Below are positions 17,299-29,364 of a DNA stretch of 64,000 nucleotides, piece after piece. The notes beneath the pieces are model-generated. The model had not been told where the DNA came from. It saw only the letters and a list, made by a program, of their open reading frames with translations, and did no database searches. Where the stretch lies: contig NZ_JBAKFF010000001.1 in the NCBI RefSeq assembly GCF_040838345.1, positions 62,001-126,000 on the forward strand. Reading direction: 5' to 3'. A program made the position numbers and the translations under genes. This DNA comes from Spiribacter sp. 1M189. Lineage in GTDB: Bacteria > Pseudomonadota > Gammaproteobacteria > Nitrococcales > Nitrococcaceae. Position 1 is the stretch's first letter. Every line of letters begins with the position of its first letter.

Positions 17299-18665
17299 AT
17301 GATGCAGAAGGTTTACGTGCGCACCCACGGCTGCCAGATGAACGAGTACGACTCGATCAAGATGGTCGACGTGCTGGCTGCCGAGGGCGATTACGAGCGG
17401 GTGAAGACGCCGGAAGAGGCGGACGTCATCCTGCTCAACACCTGTTCGATCCGCGAGAAGGCGCAGGAGAAGGTGTTCTCCGAGCTCGGTCGCTGGCGGG
17501 CCCTGAAGGAGACGCATCCGGGGCTGCTGATCGGCGTCGGCGGCTGCGTGGCGAGCCAGGAAGGGGCGGCCATCGTCGAGCGGGCGCCGTTCGTGGACAT
17601 GGTCTTCGGCCCGCAGACACTGCATCGGCTGCCCGACATGGTCAGCCGTGCCCGCGAGTCGGGCCGGGCCGTGGTGGATGTGAGTTTTCCCGAGATCGAG
17701 AAATTCGATCGCCTCCCCGAGCCCCGCGCCGAGGGGCCGACGGCGTTCGTCTCGATCATGGAGGGCTGCAGCAAGTACTGCAGCTTCTGCGTGGTGCCCT
17801 ACACCCGGGGCGAGGAGATCAGCCGGCCGTTCGAGGACGTGCTCGCCGAGTGTGCCGAGCTCGCCGAGCAGGGGGTCCGCGAAGTCACCCTGCTGGGGCA
17901 GAACGTCAATGGCTATGCCGCCGAGGGACCCTCCGGCGAGGCCGCCGACCTGGCCCTGCTGATCCACTACATCGCGGCCATCGACGGCATCGACCGGATC
18001 CGTTTCACCACCTCGCATCCGTTGGATTTCAATCAGGCCCTGGTGGATGCCTACGCCGAGGTGCCGGAGCTGGTCAATCACCTGCATCTGCCGGTCCAGA
18101 GCGGCTCCGACAATATCCTGGCGTTGATGAAGCGCAATCACACGCGGGCGCACTTCCTCGAACTGGTGGAGCGGCTCAAGGCGGCCCGCCCGGACATCAC
18201 CCTGTCATCGGACTTCATCGTCGGCTTCCCCGGCGAGATGGATCGCGACTTCGAGGACACGATGGATCTGGTCGAGCAGGTCGGCTTCGACCAGTCGTTC
18301 AGTTTCATCTTCTCGCGCCGGCCCGGCACGCCGGCCGCCCAGCTCCCCGATGCCACCAGCCGCGAGGCCAAGAAGGCCCGGCTGCAGCGCCTGCAGGCCC
18401 TGCTCGATCGCAACGCCCGGGCCATCAGTCAGGCCATGGTGGGACGGGTCGAGTCGGTGCTGGTCGACGGGATCTCGCGGCGTGATGCCACCGAGATCAA
18501 GGGCCGTACCGAGAACAACCGGGTGATCAACTTCCCCGGCAACCCGCGGCTCATCGGCCGGTTCGTGAAGGTGCGCATCACCGAGGCGCTGGCGCATTCC
18601 CTGCGCGGCGAGCTGATCGACATCGATACCGAGCGTGAGCCCGAGCTCGCGCGGCTGGAGTCGGC

Positions 18666-18669
<4 letters not shown>
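17299..18669 (+). CDS. miaB: tRNA-2-methylthio-N6-dimethylallyladenosine synthase
   Basis: Radical-SAM methylthiotransferase modifying A37 of tRNAs that read UNN codons. 456 residues. The N-terminal UPF0004 domain has the conserved cysteines in [20 protein letters not shown] and GGCVASQ. The radical-SAM CxxxCxxC is [11 protein letters not shown]-terminal TRAM domain follows ([13 protein letters not shown]). ATG 17299 (or the next ATG at 17302) aligns with family N-termini; an in-frame extension to 17263 would cover the putative promoter. First gene of miaB-ybeZ-ybeY-corC-lnt, an order shared with E. coli. The stop overlaps a TTG start of the next gene. Confidence 0.96.
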
Positions 18670-19685
<1,016 letters not shown>

Positions 19686-19692
19686 TTCCGAC

Positions 19693-20136
19693 ATGCCCGA
19701 TCTCGACCTGCAGTGCGCCAGCACGGCGCCGGTACCCGACGCCGACGACTTCCATCACTGGGTGGCGGCCGCCCTGGCCGGGCGGCGTGATGACTGGGAG
19801 CTGGCGATCCGGCTGGTGGACGAGGACGAGAGCCGCCTGCTCAACCGCGACTACCGCGGCCATGATCGCCCCACCAACGTGCTCTCGTTTCCCGCCGAGC
19901 TGCCCGCCGACGTGGCCCTGCCGCTGCTGGGCGATCTGGTGATCTGTGCGCCGGTGGTGATCCGCGAGGCCGCCGGACAAGGTAAGACCGAGCGCGCGCA
20001 CTGGGCCCATCTGACCATTCATGGTGTCTTGCACTTGCTTGGCTTTGATCATATGACTAGCGTGGAGGCGGAGTGCATGGAGGGCGAAGAGCGGGCCATC
20101 ATGGCGCGGCTCGGCTGGCCCGACCCGTATGCATGA
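19693..20136 (+). CDS. ybeY: Endoribonuclease YbeY (rRNA maturation)
   Basis: Single-strand endoribonuclease for 16S rRNA 3' processing and late 70S quality control. 147 residues. The zinc motif H-x3-H-x5-H is [11 protein letters not shown] near residues 113-123. The upstream [17 protein letters not shown] segment is also diagnostic. ATG 19693 lies seven bases after the ybeZ stop. Followed by an 87-base gap holding a long inverted repeat before corC. Confidence 0.94.
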   Translation: MPDLDLQCASTAPVPDADDFHHWVAAALAGRRDDWELAIRLVDEDESRLLNRDYRGHDRPTNVLSFPAELPADVALPLLGDLVICAPVVIREAAGQGKTERAHWAHLTIHGVLHLLGFDHMTSVEAECMEGEERAIMARLGWPDPYA

Positions 20137-20157
20137 GCCCGGGGGTGGACCGCGAAT

Positions 20158-20198
20158 CGATCGGTTAGGGCGCTGCCGGCCAGCGCGCTAACCCATCG
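20158..20198. repeat. Long inverted repeat between ybeY and corC
   Basis: Two 18-base arms, 20158-20175 and 20181-20198, are reverse complements except at two positions and flank a 5-base loop CCGGC. It starts 21 bases after the ybeY stop and ends 25 bases before corC ATG. There is no T-tract, so it is not a classical terminator. It may be an RNA-processing or stabilising hairpin, a Rho-linked attenuator or a REP-like element. A smaller dyad, CGACC-GACA-GGTCG, follows at 20197-20210. Confidence 0.7.
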
Positions 20199-20223
20199 AC
20201 CGACAGGTCGCCAACCGAGGCAC

Positions 20224-21123
20224 ATGAAGAGAAGCATGAACGACGACCAATCCGGGAGTACCGGCGCCAGCCAGGGCAACTGGCTGGAGCGCATCGGCCG
20301 GGCGCTGGGCGGACAGGAGCCGCAGGACCGCGAGAGCCTGATCCAGATCCTGCGCGGGGCCCACAAGCGCAGCATTCTTGATGCCGACGCCCTGTCCATG
20401 TGCGAGGGCGTCCTGCATGTCGCGGAGCTGCAGGTGCGGGACGTGATGATCCCGCGCTCCAAGGTCTCGCTGCTGCGTCGCTCGGAGTCGGTCTGGGACC
20501 TGCTGCCGACGATCATCGAGAGCGGCCATTCGCGCTTTCCGGTCACCGGCGACAGCCGTGACGATGTCATCGGCATTCTCATCGCTAAGGATCTGCTGCC
20601 GTACCTCGACCCGCAGCACCAGCGCGAATTCCATCTGCGCGAGCTGCTGCGCCCGGCGCTGTTCATCCCCGAGAGCAAGCGCCTGGATGCCCTGCTCAAG
20701 CTCTTCCAGGAGAGTCGTAATCATCTGGCCATCGTGGTGGATGAGTACGGTGGCCTGGCCGGTATCGTCACCATCGAGGATGTCATCGAGCAGATCGTCG
20801 GCGAGATCGATGACGAGCACGATCTCGACGAGACCTCGTGGATCCTCAACCGCACCGAGGATGGTCGGACGGTGGTGAAGGCCCTCACGCCCATCGACAC
20901 CTTCAACGAGCACTTCGGCACGCGTTTCAGTGACGAGGAGTTCGACACCATCGGCGGGCTGGTGGCCAACGGCTTCGGTCATGTCCCGCGCCGCGGCGAG
21001 CATCTGCTGCTTGATGACCTGCGCTTCGACGTGGTCCGCGCCGACAGCCGCCGGGTGCACCTGCTCATGGTCACGCCCGAGCCCGGCGCCGGCACCTCGG
21101 TGGACGGTGATGACGACGTCTGA
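20224..21123 (+). CDS. corC: CBS-domain transporter-associated protein CorC/YbeX
   Basis: 299-residue cytoplasmic protein of the CorC/HlyC family, linked to Mg2+/Co2+ resistance and, in E. coli YbeX, ribosome metabolism. Two CBS repeats are visible: [11 protein letters not shown] through [11 protein letters not shown], and the second ending in [25 protein letters not shown]. The C-terminal CorC_HlyC domain includes [26 protein letters not shown] 20224 is chosen because CGAGG precedes it; ATG 20239 is an alternative. The stop is six bases from lnt. Confidence 0.93.
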   Translation: MKRSMNDDQSGSTGASQGNWLERIGRALGGQEPQDRESLIQILRGAHKRSILDADALSMCEGVLHVAELQVRDVMIPRSKVSLLRRSESVWDLLPTIIESGHSRFPVTGDSRDDVIGILIAKDLLPYLDPQHQREFHLRELLRPALFIPESKRLDALLKLFQESRNHLAIVVDEYGGLAGIVTIEDVIEQIVGEIDDEHDLDETSWILNRTEDGRTVVKALTPIDTFNEHFGTRFSDEEFDTIGGLVANGFGHVPRRGEHLLLDDLRFDVVRADSRRVHLLMVTPEPGAGTSVDGDDDV

Positions 21124-21129
21124 GCCTGC

Positions 21130-22620
21130 ATGGCGCGACTGACCGGGCCGGCCCTGGCGCTGGCCGCGGGGCTGCTGATGGCCCTGGGGCTGGCGCCGTT
21201 CTCGTTCTACTGGGCGCCGGTGCTGGGCCTCGGGGTGGTCTTTGCGCGGGTGGCCCGCCTCGGCCGCGCCCGGGCGGTGCTTGGCCATGGCTATCTCTTC
21301 GGCCTGGGCTACGCCGGGCTCGGCGTCTACTGGATCTATCACAGCATCGCCGACTACGGGGGCGGGCCGGTGGCGGCGGTGCTTGCCACGGGCATCCTGG
21401 TGGCGCTGTTCGCGCTGATTCCAATGATCGCCCTGTTCATCGGTTGGTGGGCGGGCGCCGGCCGCGCCGGCCGCCGCGCGCTGCTGGCACTGCCGCTGGC
21501 CTGGCTGCTGGTGGAGTGGGTGCGCAGCTGGCTTTTCACCGGAGCGACCTGGCTCAGCGTGGGCTACAGCCAGATCGATACGCCGCTGGCGCATTTCGCG
21601 CCGCTATTCGGGGTCTACGGGCCCGGACTGGTGGTGGCCCTGCTGGGCGGCACCCTGGCCTGGTGGCTGCTGCGGCCGCGCTCGGCGCGGATTGCGCTGC
21701 CGCTGGGCGCGACGCTGGGGGTGACGGTGATCGGCGTCGTTCTCGAACGCGACTGGACGCGGCCCGTGGACGAGCCCGTGACGGTGGCGATGCTCCAGGG
21801 CAACATCGCCCAGGATCGCAAGTGGGATCCGGACGAGCGGGGTGCCATTCTGGCGGAGTACCTGCGCATGAGCCGGGCCGAGTTCGGCCAGGACCTCATT
21901 GTCTGGCCCGAGACCGCCCTGCCGGTGTTCTACCATCAGGGCCGCGAGTGGCTCGACCAGCTGGCGGAGCAGGCCGCGGCGGCCGGCAGCAGCATTGTCC
22001 TCGGCGCGCCGGTGGCGGCAGAGGACGGGCTCTATAACGCCGTCGCCGTCCCCGGTGAGACGCCGCAGTTCTACTATAAACGCCACCTGGTGCCGTTCGG
22101 TGAATACGTACCGTTCCGGGATGTCGCCGGCGGGGTGCTGGATTTCGTGGGCACCCCGCTGGGCGACTTCAATGCCGGCACCCGGGCCGATCCGCTGCAG
22201 GCGGCGGGCCATGCCCTGGGTGTGAGCATCTGCTACGAGGTGACCTTCGGTGACGAGGTGGCGGATGCGCTGCCCGCGGCGGAGATCCTGCTCAACGTCA
22301 GCAACGACGCCTGGTTCGGGGCCTCCACCGCGCCCTGGCAGCATCTGCAGATGGCCCGCATGCGGGCGCTTGAGACCGGCCGCCCGATGATCCGGGCGAC
22401 CAACACCGGCATCTCGGCGCTGATCGATGCGAAGGGGCGGGTGCAGGTCAGAGGGCCGCTGTTCGAGCGTACGGTGGTGCGCGGCTCGGTCCAGCCCCAT
22501 GCCGGCACCACCCCCTACCTGCACTGGCGTGATTGGCCCATGGCGCTGCTCGCGCTCGCCGGTACCGGACTGCTGCTCGTGCTGCGCTGGCGCGAGGCGT
22601 GGCCACATCGTCGCCGGTGA
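21130..22620 (+). CDS. lnt: Apolipoprotein N-acyltransferase
   Basis: Inner-membrane enzyme that N-acylates the lipoprotein N-terminal Cys, needed for Lol sorting. 496 residues: about seven hydrophobic segments in the first 210 residues, then a nitrilase-fold domain. The catalytic triad is readable: Glu in IVWPETALP, Lys in YYKRHLVPFGEY and Cys in GVSICYE. NVSNDAWFG and the final hydrophobic anchor are also present. Ends the miaB-ybeZ-ybeY-corC-lnt group. Lipoproteins encoded in this window (LptE, RlpA, MltB) are candidate substrates. Confidence 0.96.
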   Translation: MARLTGPALALAAGLLMALGLAPFSFYWAPVLGLGVVFARVARLGRARAVLGHGYLFGLGYAGLGVYWIYHSIADYGGGPVAAVLATGILVALFALIPMIALFIGWWAGAGRAGRRALLALPLAWLLVEWVRSWLFTGATWLSVGYSQIDTPLAHFAPLFGVYGPGLVVALLGGTLAWWLLRPRSARIALPLGATLGVTVIGVVLERDWTRPVDEPVTVAMLQGNIAQDRKWDPDERGAILAEYLRMSRAEFGQDLIVWPETALPVFYHQGREWLDQLAEQAAAAGSSIVLGAPVAAEDGLYNAVAVPGETPQFYYKRHLVPFGEYVPFRDVAGGVLDFVGTPLGDFNAGTRADPLQAAGHALGVSICYEVTFGDEVADALPAAEILLNVSNDAWFGASTAPWQHLQMARMRALETGRPMIRATNTGISALIDAKGRVQVRGPLFERTVVRGSVQPHAGTTPYLHWRDWPMALLALAGTGLLLVLRWREAWPHRRR

Positions 22621-22666
22621 TTATTAGCGGGTAGACTGGGGGCAGACACGGATCAGGAGTCAGGCC

Positions 22667-23194
22667 ATGAGCGAGAAAGACAACCCGCGCGAGCACGAGG
22701 TCCACGGTTACGAGCGCATGCTTGAGCGCCTGCGCGAGCGGCTCGAGGAAACCGGCGAGGCGGTGGAGCACGGCTTCAGCGAGGCCCTGGATGCCGTGCG
22801 CGAGCGCAGTGTGGCGCTCGGCGAGCTCACCCGCGAGGAGGCCGACCGAGTGGCCACCTGGCTGCAGCGCGACCTGGAGGATGCCGCCGAGTACGTGGAG
22901 AAGGCCCGAGGCACCTATTCCGACTGGCTGCACATGGACCTGCAGCTGGTGGAGAACTGGATCTGGGACCGCTTCTCGTCGGTGGCCGATCAGACGCGGC
23001 TGCAGTGGCAGGCCTTCAACCGCGAGCTGCAGGCCGCGGCCCGTTATCACACCGGCGAGATCACCGGTCCGGGGACGCTGGTCTGCCGGGATTGCGGTGA
23101 GGTCCTGCATTTCAAGCGCGCCGGTCATATCCCGCCGTGCCCGAAGTGTCATGGCAGCCGATTCGAGCGGGCAGTCCGCCAGCGGAGCGACTGA
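22667..23194 (+). CDS. Zinc-ribbon protein, YbeL-like (DUF1451)
   Basis: 175-residue soluble protein of unknown function. The first 130 residues are charged and helical with coiled-coil character ([20 protein letters not shown]). The C-terminus is a zinc ribbon with CRDC and CPKC knuckles. Length and layout match the YbeL/DUF1451 family, which in E. coli also lies near leuS. CAGGAG precedes ATG 22667. It ends 44 bases before leuS. It may have a regulatory or adaptor role, but nothing in the sequence specifies it. Confidence 0.8.
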   Translation: MSEKDNPREHEVHGYERMLERLRERLEETGEAVEHGFSEALDAVRERSVALGELTREEADRVATWLQRDLEDAAEYVEKARGTYSDWLHMDLQLVENWIWDRFSSVADQTRLQWQAFNRELQAAARYHTGEITGPGTLVCRDCGEVLHFKRAGHIPPCPKCHGSRFERAVRQRSD

Positions 23195-23200
23195 TCGAAG

Positions 23201-23238
23201 GTGCAATCGCGCCCGGCGCCGGGGTATCCTCTCGCGCC
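23201..23238 (+). promoter_or_regulatory. Possible leuS promoter close to the start codon
   Basis: A -10-like TATCCT (23225-23230) ends eight bases before ATG 23239, and there is no Shine-Dalgarno in the interval. The best -35 is weak (GTGCAA, 23201-23206). If used, the mRNA would be leaderless or nearly so. Confidence 0.25.
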
Positions 23239-25830
23239 ATGGAAAAGCATTACGATCCCGCCCGACTGGAGACGGACGCGCAGGCCTACTGGGAGGACCA
23301 GGGCTGCTTCCGGGTCAGCGAAGACCCCGAGCGCGAGAAATACTACTGCCTGTCGATGCTGCCGTACCCCAGCGGCCGGCTGCACATGGGGCATGTGCGC
23401 AACTACACCATCGGCGATGTCATCAGCCGCTATCAGCGCATGCAGGGCCGCAACGTGCTCCAGCCCATGGGCTGGGACGCCTTCGGCCTGCCCGCCGAGA
23501 ATGCCGCCATCAAGCGCGGCGTGCCGCCGGCGCAGTGGACCTACCAGAACATCGACCACATGCGCCGCCAGCTCCAGCGCATGGGCTATGGCTATGACTG
23601 GACCCGTGAGGTCACCACCTGCGATCCGGCCTATTACCGCTGGGAGCAGCTCATGTTTACCCGGCTCCTGGAAAAGGGGCTGGTCTACCGCGCCCGGGCG
23701 ATAGTGAACTGGGACCCGGTGGACCAGACCGTGCTCGCCAACGAACAGGTGGTGGACGGCCGCGGCTGGCGCTCCGGGGCGCTGGTGGAGCGACGCGAAA
23801 TCCCACAGTGGTTCGTGCGCATCACCGATTACGCCGACGAGCTGCTGGACGGGCTGGACGCCCTGCCGGGCTGGCCGGATGCGGTCAAGACCATGCAGCG
23901 CAACTGGATCGGCCGGTCCGAGGGCGTCGAGCTCGACTTCGCCCTCGCCGATGGCGGGCGGCCGCTGCGCGTCTACACCACGCGGCCGGACACGCTCTTC
24001 GGGGCCACCTATATGGCCGTTGCCGCTGATCATCCGCTGGCCCTCGAGGCGGCGGAGCGGGATCCCGCCATTGCCGCGTTCCTCGATGAAATCCGCAAGG
24101 GCGCGGTCACCGAGGAGGCGCTGGAGAAGCTTGAGAAAAAGGGCATGCCGCTGGGTGTGGAGGCGATCAATCCGCTCTCCGGCGAACGCATCCCGGTGTG
24201 GGTGGCCAACTTCGTACTGATGGGCTACGGCACCGGCGCGATCATGGCCGTGCCCGCCCACGATGCGCGCGACCATGAGTTCGCCACCCGCTTCGGGCTG
24301 CCGATCCGCCAGGCGGTGGGGCCCGCCGACGGCAGCACCGTGGACGTGCAGGCCGAGCCCTGGACGGCCAAGGATCAGCTGGTCACGGTGAACGCCGGGA
24401 CGTTCACCGGCATGGACTTCCCGACCGCCTTCAATGCCATCGCCGACTATCTGGAGTCGAAGGGCATCGGCGAGCGCACGATCAACTACCGCCTGCGCGA
24501 CTGGGGTGTCTCGCGCCAGCGCTACTGGGGCTGCCCGATTCCGGTGATCCACTGCGCCGATTGCGGCGCCGTGCCAGTGCCGGATGACGACCTGCCGGTG
24601 ACGCTGCCCGAGCAGGTGACCTTCACCGGCCTGCAGTCACCGCTCAAGACCGATCCCGAGTGGCGCCGCACCCCCTGCCCGCGCTGTGGCGCCGAGGCCG
24701 AGCGCGAGACGGATACCTTCGATACCTTTGTCGAGTCATCCTGGTACTACGCCCGCTACTGCAGCCCGGATGCCGAGGCCATGCTCGACGAGCGGGCCAA
24801 CTACTGGCTGCCAGTGAACCAGTACATCGGCGGCATCGAGCATGCGGTGATGCATCTGCTCTACTTCCGCTTCTGGCACAAGCTCATGCGCGATCTCGGC
24901 TACGTGGACAGCGATGAGCCCGCCACCAACCTGCTCTGCCAGGGCATGGTGCTGGCCGAGGCCTACTACCACGACAGCGAGGATGCCGGCCGCGAGTGGA
25001 TCGCCCCCGGCGAGGTGGAGGTCGAGCGCGATGGCAAGGGGCGGATCGTGCAGGCCCGGCGCCGGAGCGATGGGGCCGAACTGGTCGCCACCGGCTGGAC
25101 CACGATGTCCAAATCGAAGAACAACGGCGAGGACCCGGAAAGCCTGGTCGATCGGTTCGGGGCCGATACCGTGCGGCTTTTCACCATGTTCGCCGCGCCT
25201 CCGGATCAGGCCCTGGAGTGGCAGGATAGCGGTGTCGAGGGGGCCTCGCGCTTTCTGCGCCGGCTCTATGCGCTGGTCTACGATCATGTCAGCGCCGGGC
25301 CGGTACCGGCACCCCGTGCCGGCGATCTCGACGGGGCGGGCGTTGACCTGCGCCGCAAGCTCCACGAGACCATCGCCAAGGTGAGTGATGACATCGGCCG
25401 CCGCTATACCTTCAACACCGCCATCGCTGCGGTCATGGAGCTCTGTAACGCCCTCGGGCGCTACCCGGCCGACACCGGGGCCGCCCGCGGCCTGCATCAG
25501 GAGGCCCTGGAGGCGGTGGTGCTGATGCTCCAGCCCATCACGCCGCATTTGAGCCACGGCCTGTGGAACGCCCTGGGGCGCGACGGGGCGGCGGTGGATC
25601 AGCCCTGGCCGGTGGTGGATGAGGCCGCTCTGGTGCGCGATGAGGTCGAGCTCGTGGTGCAGGTCAATGGCAAGCTGCGCAGCCGCATCGCCGTGCGGGC
25701 GGATGCCGGCGAGGACAGTATCCGCGAACAGGCCCTGGAGGATGCCAATGTCCAGCGATTCATCGACGGCAAGACGGTCCGCAAGGTCATTGTCGTGCCG
25801 GGCCGGCTGGTGAACGTGGTGGCCAATTGA
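23239..25830 (+). CDS. leuS: Leucine--tRNA ligase
   Basis: Class I aminoacyl-tRNA synthetase of 863 residues. Seen: [20 protein letters not shown] (HIGH motif as HMGH), [13 protein letters not shown], the CP1 editing domain with the [14 protein letters not shown] threonine-rich region and the conserved Asp in [20 protein letters not shown], and [13 protein letters not shown] (KMSKS). A cysteine-bearing insertion ([19 protein letters not shown]) precedes [11 protein letters not shown] 23239 begins [11 protein letters not shown], matching family N-termini; upstream in-frame sequence overlaps the zinc-ribbon gene. leuS-lptE-holA-nadD synteny is conserved in gammaproteobacteria. Its TGA overlaps the TTG start of lptE. 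Confidence 0.97.
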   Translation: MEKHYDPARLETDAQAYWEDQGCFRVSEDPEREKYYCLSMLPYPSGRLHMGHVRNYTIGDVISRYQRMQGRNVLQPMGWDAFGLPAENAAIKRGVPPAQWTYQNIDHMRRQLQRMGYGYDWTREVTTCDPAYYRWEQLMFTRLLEKGLVYRARAIVNWDPVDQTVLANEQVVDGRGWRSGALVERREIPQWFVRITDYADELLDGLDALPGWPDAVKTMQRNWIGRSEGVELDFALADGGRPLRVYTTRPDTLFGATYMAVAADHPLALEAAERDPAIAAFLDEIRKGAVTEEALEKLEKKGMPLGVEAINPLSGERIPVWVANFVLMGYGTGAIMAVPAHDARDHEFATRFGLPIRQAVGPADGSTVDVQAEPWTAKDQLVTVNAGTFTGMDFPTAFNAIADYLESKGIGERTINYRLRDWGVSRQRYWGCPIPVIHCADCGAVPVPDDDLPVTLPEQVTFTGLQSPLKTDPEWRRTPCPRCGAEAERETDTFDTFVESSWYYARYCSPDAEAMLDERANYWLPVNQYIGGIEHAVMHLLYFRFWHKLMRDLGYVDSDEPATNLLCQGMVLAEAYYHDSEDAGREWIAPGEVEVERDGKGRIVQARRRSDGAELVATGWTTMSKSKNNGEDPESLVDRFGADTVRLFTMFAAPPDQALEWQDSGVEGASRFLRRLYALVYDHVSAGPVPAPRAGDLDGAGVDLRRKLHETIAKVSDDIGRRYTFNTAIAAVMELCNALGRYPADTGAARGLHQEALEAVVLMLQPITPHLSHGLWNALGRDGAAVDQPWPVVDEAALVRDEVELVVQVNGKLRSRIAVRADAGEDSIREQALEDANVQRFIDGKTVRKVIVVPGRLVNVVAN

Positions 25831-26330
25831 TCCGGCCCGTCCGGCATCTTGCCGTCGTCGCCCTGGCGCTGTTGCTGGCCGCCTGTGGCTGGCAGCTGCG
25901 GGGGGCGGATGGCGGCGGTTTCGAGGCGGTGCCGGTGGCCGTCGAGGGCGCGGTGGGCAACCGCCTGATCGAGCAGGTGGCCGCCAGGCTGCGCGATCTC
26001 GGTGCCGATGTGGTGCCCTCCGCCGCCGATGCCCGCGTGGTCATCAATGTGGCCGAGGCCGACAGCCGTCGGCGCACGGTGGCCACCGACGCCGACGGCT
26101 TTGCCAGCGAGTACGAGCTGCGCTACCGACTGCGCTTCAGTGTCACCCCCGGTGGCGAGGCCGGCCCGGATACACGGGGCATCGCCAGCCAGACCGTGCA
26201 GACCACGGCCAGCTATCCCGCCAACCCACAGGATCTTCAGGGCCAGGATGCCGAAGAGGCCTTCCTGCGCCGGGACCTGCGCGATGATGCCATTCAGCTC
26301 CTGCTCTCGCGGGTCGGCCGGCAGCTCTAG
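25827..26330 (+). CDS. lptE: LPS-assembly lipoprotein LptE
   Basis: Outer-membrane lipoprotein that plugs and matures the LptD barrel during LPS delivery. 167 residues. Signal peptide with lipobox LLLAACGW (Cys20), then CGWQLRG, the usual LptE opening, and the strand pattern ending [21 protein letters not shown]. The start is TTG 25827 overlapping the leuS stop; no ATG or GTG fits the signal peptide better. Sequence is poorly conserved in this family, so position after leuS carries much of the call. Its partner LptD is encoded at 40824-43061. Confidence 0.9.
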   Translation: MIRPVRHLAVVALALLLAACGWQLRGADGGGFEAVPVAVEGAVGNRLIEQVAARLRDLGADVVPSAADARVVINVAEADSRRRTVATDADGFASEYELRYRLRFSVTPGGEAGPDTRGIASQTVQTTASYPANPQDLQGQDAEEAFLRRDLRDDAIQLLLSRVGRQL

Positions 26331-26342
26331 GGCGGCGGCGCC

Positions 26343-27380
26343 ATGGCCGAGATCCGCTTCGACGAACTACCTGCCCGCATCGACCGCGGGCTTGCCCCCA
26401 TTTATCTGATCGCCGGCGAAGAGCCCTTGCTGATCGAGGAGGTCCTCGATCGCCTGCGGGCCCAGGCCCGTCGTGAGGGTTTCGGCGAGCGCGAGGTGCT
26501 GCACGCCGACGGCAGCTTCGACTGGAGCCGGCTGGCCGCCACCACCGATAACCTCTCGCTGTTCACCCAACGGCGCCTGATCGAGCTGCGCCTGCCGGGA
26601 GGCAAGCCTGGCCGCGAGGGCAGTGCGGTGCTCAAGGCCCGCGCGGCGGCGCCGGATGCCGATAATCTGCTGGTGGTCATCTGCGGGCGGCTTGAGCCGG
26701 CGCAGCGCAGATCCGCCTGGGCCAGCGCCATCGCGCGGGCGGGGGTCATGAGCTATGCCTGGCCGCTGCGCCGCACGGATCTCGCTGACTGGACCCGGCG
26801 CCGGGCGAGCGACCGCGGCCTGGCGCTGGATGCCGAGGTGGCGGCGCTCCTGGCCGAGCGCAACGAGGGCAACCTGCTGGCGCTGGCCCAGGAGATCGAA
26901 AAGCTGGCATTGCTCGCCGACGATGGCCGGGTGAGCCTGGACACCGCCCGCGAGGCGGTCGGTGACAGCGCCCGCTTTGCCATCTTTGATCTGCCGGAGG
27001 CTGTGCTGGCCGGCGATGTGGCCCGGACCCTGCGCATCCTCCAGCGGCTGCGGGCTGAGGGCGAGGAGCCGGTGCTGGTGCTCTGGGCGCTGGCCCGCGA
27101 CATCCGCGTCCTGGCCGATCTGCAATCGGCGCTGGCCGGCCGTGGCGCTGTCGCCGAGGTGATGAGCCGGCATCGGGTTTGGAAGAACCGGCAGAGCCGC
27201 CTGCAGGCCATCGCCCGCGGGACGAAGCCGGGTGCCTGGGCCCGGATGCTGAACCGCGCCGCCGGCGTGGACCGGGTCGTCAAGGGCGCCGAATCCGGGC
27301 GCCCCTGGGATGAATTGCTAGAATTATCGACGAGGGCAGCCCGTGGTGCTGCCACCGTGAATCGCAGGGAGAGACATTGA
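26343..27380 (+). CDS. holA: DNA polymerase III subunit delta
   Basis: Clamp-loader delta subunit that opens the beta clamp. 345 residues. N-terminal [17 protein letters not shown], then [17 protein letters not shown] and [20 protein letters not shown] in the central region, consistent with the DnaX-like fold without a functional ATP site. Located in leuS-lptE-holA-(proA)-nadD. ATG 26343 is 10 bases after the lptE stop. Its TGA overlaps the proA ATG by one base. Confidence 0.93.
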   Translation: MAEIRFDELPARIDRGLAPIYLIAGEEPLLIEEVLDRLRAQARREGFGEREVLHADGSFDWSRLAATTDNLSLFTQRRLIELRLPGGKPGREGSAVLKARAAAPDADNLLVVICGRLEPAQRRSAWASAIARAGVMSYAWPLRRTDLADWTRRRASDRGLALDAEVAALLAERNEGNLLALAQEIEKLALLADDGRVSLDTAREAVGDSARFAIFDLPEAVLAGDVARTLRILQRLRAEGEEPVLVLWALARDIRVLADLQSALAGRGAVAEVMSRHRVWKNRQSRLQAIARGTKPGAWARMLNRAAGVDRVVKGAESGRPWDELLELSTRAARGAATVNRRERH

Positions 27381-28663
27381 TGAGTGCCAACGAGCCGGCG
27401 GTCAGCATCAACGTGACCGACTACATGCGTGGCCTTGGCCGGGCCGCGCGCGATGCCGGGCGTCGCCTGGCGGCCACCGAAAGCGGGCCGCGCAACGCCG
27501 CGCTGCAGGCTATCGCCAGACGCCTTCGGGCCGGCGAAGCGGCCCTGCGTGAGGCCAACGAAGCCGATCTGGCGGCGGGTCGCGAACAGGGGCTCGACGC
27601 CGCCCTGCTCGATCGCCTGGCGCTGACCGAGGCGCGGATCGAGGCCATGGCCGCCGGGCTCGAGCAGATCGCGGCGCTGCCCGACCCGGTGGGCGCGGTG
27701 AGCCACCTCGATCCCATGCCGAGCGGCATTCGGGTGGGGCGCATGCGGGTGCCGCTGGGTGTGGTCGGCATCATCTACGAGTCCCGCCCCAACGTCACCG
27801 CCGATGCCGCCGGCCTCTGCCTGAAATCCGGCAACGCCTGCATCCTGCGCGGGGGGTCCGAGTCGCTGCGCTCCAACCGGGCCATTGCCGCCTGCATTAC
27901 CGAGGGACTGGCCGAGGCCGGGCTGCCGGAGACCGCGGTGCAGGTGGTGGAGACCACCGACCGGGCCGCCGTTGGTACGCTCATCACCATGGACGAGTAC
28001 GTCGACGTGCTGGTGCCCCGCGGGGGAAAGGGCCTGATCGAGCGCATCATGCAGGAGGCCACCGTGCCCATGATCAAGCACCTCGACGGGGTCTGCCATT
28101 GTTTCGTGGACGCCGACGCGGATGCGGACATGGCCGAGCGCATCGTGGTCAATGCCAAGACCCAGCGCTACGGCACCTGTAACACCCTGGAGACCCTGTT
28201 GCTGGACGAGGCCATTGCGCCGTCGCTGCTGCCGCGACTGAAAGCGGCCTTTGACGGCCATGGCGTCGAGCTTCGCGCCTGCGAGGCGAGTCGCGCCCTG
28301 GTCGACGGGCTCACGCCGGCCGAACCCTCCGACTGGGACGCCGAGTACCTGGCCCCTATCCTGGCGGTGCGGGTGGTGGATGGCCTTGATGCGGCCATGG
28401 CCCATATCGAGCGCCACAGCTCCGGCCACACCGAGGCCATCGTGACCCAGGATTATGCCCGGGCCCAACGCTTCCTGCGCGAGGTCGACTCCAGTTCGGT
28501 GATGGTCAACGCCTCAACGCGCTTTGCCGATGGCTTCGAGTATGGTCTCGGTGCCGAGATCGGCATCAGCACCGACAAGCTGCATGCCCGGGGCCCGGTG
28601 GGGCTGGAGGGACTGACCACGCAGAAATACATCGTCCTCGGCGAGGGGCATATCCGCGAATGA
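27380..28663 (+). CDS. proA: Gamma-glutamyl phosphate reductase
   Basis: NADPH-dependent reduction of glutamyl-5-phosphate to the semialdehyde, the second step of proline synthesis. 427 residues of the aldehyde-dehydrogenase fold: [29 protein letters not shown]-type segment ([16 protein letters not shown]), [10 protein letters not shown], and the catalytic-Cys segment [18 protein letters not shown] 27380 has GGGAG eight bases upstream; a TTG one codon earlier is less likely. No proB is in the window. Overlaps holA by one base and nadD by four. Confidence 0.96.
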   Translation: MSANEPAVSINVTDYMRGLGRAARDAGRRLAATESGPRNAALQAIARRLRAGEAALREANEADLAAGREQGLDAALLDRLALTEARIEAMAAGLEQIAALPDPVGAVSHLDPMPSGIRVGRMRVPLGVVGIIYESRPNVTADAAGLCLKSGNACILRGGSESLRSNRAIAACITEGLAEAGLPETAVQVVETTDRAAVGTLITMDEYVDVLVPRGGKGLIERIMQEATVPMIKHLDGVCHCFVDADADADMAERIVVNAKTQRYGTCNTLETLLLDEAIAPSLLPRLKAAFDGHGVELRACEASRALVDGLTPAEPSDWDAEYLAPILAVRVVDGLDAAMAHIERHSSGHTEAIVTQDYARAQRFLREVDSSSVMVNASTRFADGFEYGLGAEIGISTDKLHARGPVGLEGLTTQKYIVLGEGHIRE

Positions 28664-29364
28664 CCGCGGGGCAGGGGGCGCCGGTGGCGCTGCTGGGTGG
28701 CACCTTCGACCCGGTACACTACGGCCATCTGCGCCCCGCCATCGAACTGCTGGAGGGGCTGGGCCTGTCGGAGCTCCGTCTGGTGCCCGGTCATGTGCCA
28801 CCGCATCGCCCGCAGCCACGGCTCGATGCCGCGATGCGCTGCGCACTGCTGGAGACCGCCGCGGCCGATATTCCGGGGCTGGTGGTGGATCGCCGCGAGC
28901 TGATGCGCTCGGGGCCGTCCTATACGGTTGACACCCTCGCCGGCCTGCGCCGTGAACTCGGTCCTGATCGACCGCTGTGCTTTGTCATGGGCAGCGATGC
29001 ATTCCGCGGGCTCATGCAGTGGCATCGCTGGCGCGAACTCATCGGTGAGGCCCATCTGGTGGTGACCACCCGCGGCGGTGACACTGCCCCCATGCCGGAG
29101 GCGCTTGCCGAATGGCTGGCGGCGCGCCGCGCCCGCCACCCCGGCGAACTGCGTAATGCGCCGGCCGGGCGGGTGTGGTTCCATCCGGTCTCGCGGCTGG
29201 AGATTTCCGCCACCGCCATCCGCGGCCTGCTGGCCCGCGGCTTTTCGGTCCAGGGGCTCACGCCGGATACGGTCTGGCAGCGCCTGGCCGCCACTGGACT
29301 CTATGGTTATCCCCAGGCATCACGGGCCACCGGGCCCGGGAGGTTGCACCCGCACTATGACTGA
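28660..29364 (+). CDS. nadD: Nicotinate-nucleotide adenylyltransferase
   Basis: Adenylates nicotinate mononucleotide to deamido-NAD in NAD synthesis. 234 residues. Nucleotidyl-transfer motif [15 protein letters not shown], then [27 protein letters not shown] and the C-terminal [10 protein letters not shown] (ISSTxxR motif). ATG 28660 overlaps the proA stop by four bases, and its end overlaps rsfS by eight. The C-terminal tail after LYGYP is about 15 residues longer than usual and is what creates that overlap. Confidence 0.95.
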   Translation: MTAGQGAPVALLGGTFDPVHYGHLRPAIELLEGLGLSELRLVPGHVPPHRPQPRLDAAMRCALLETAAADIPGLVVDRRELMRSGPSYTVDTLAGLRRELGPDRPLCFVMGSDAFRGLMQWHRWRELIGEAHLVVTTRGGDTAPMPEALAEWLAARRARHPGELRNAPAGRVWFHPVSRLEISATAIRGLLARGFSVQGLTPDTVWQRLAATGLYGYPQASRATGPGRLHPHYD

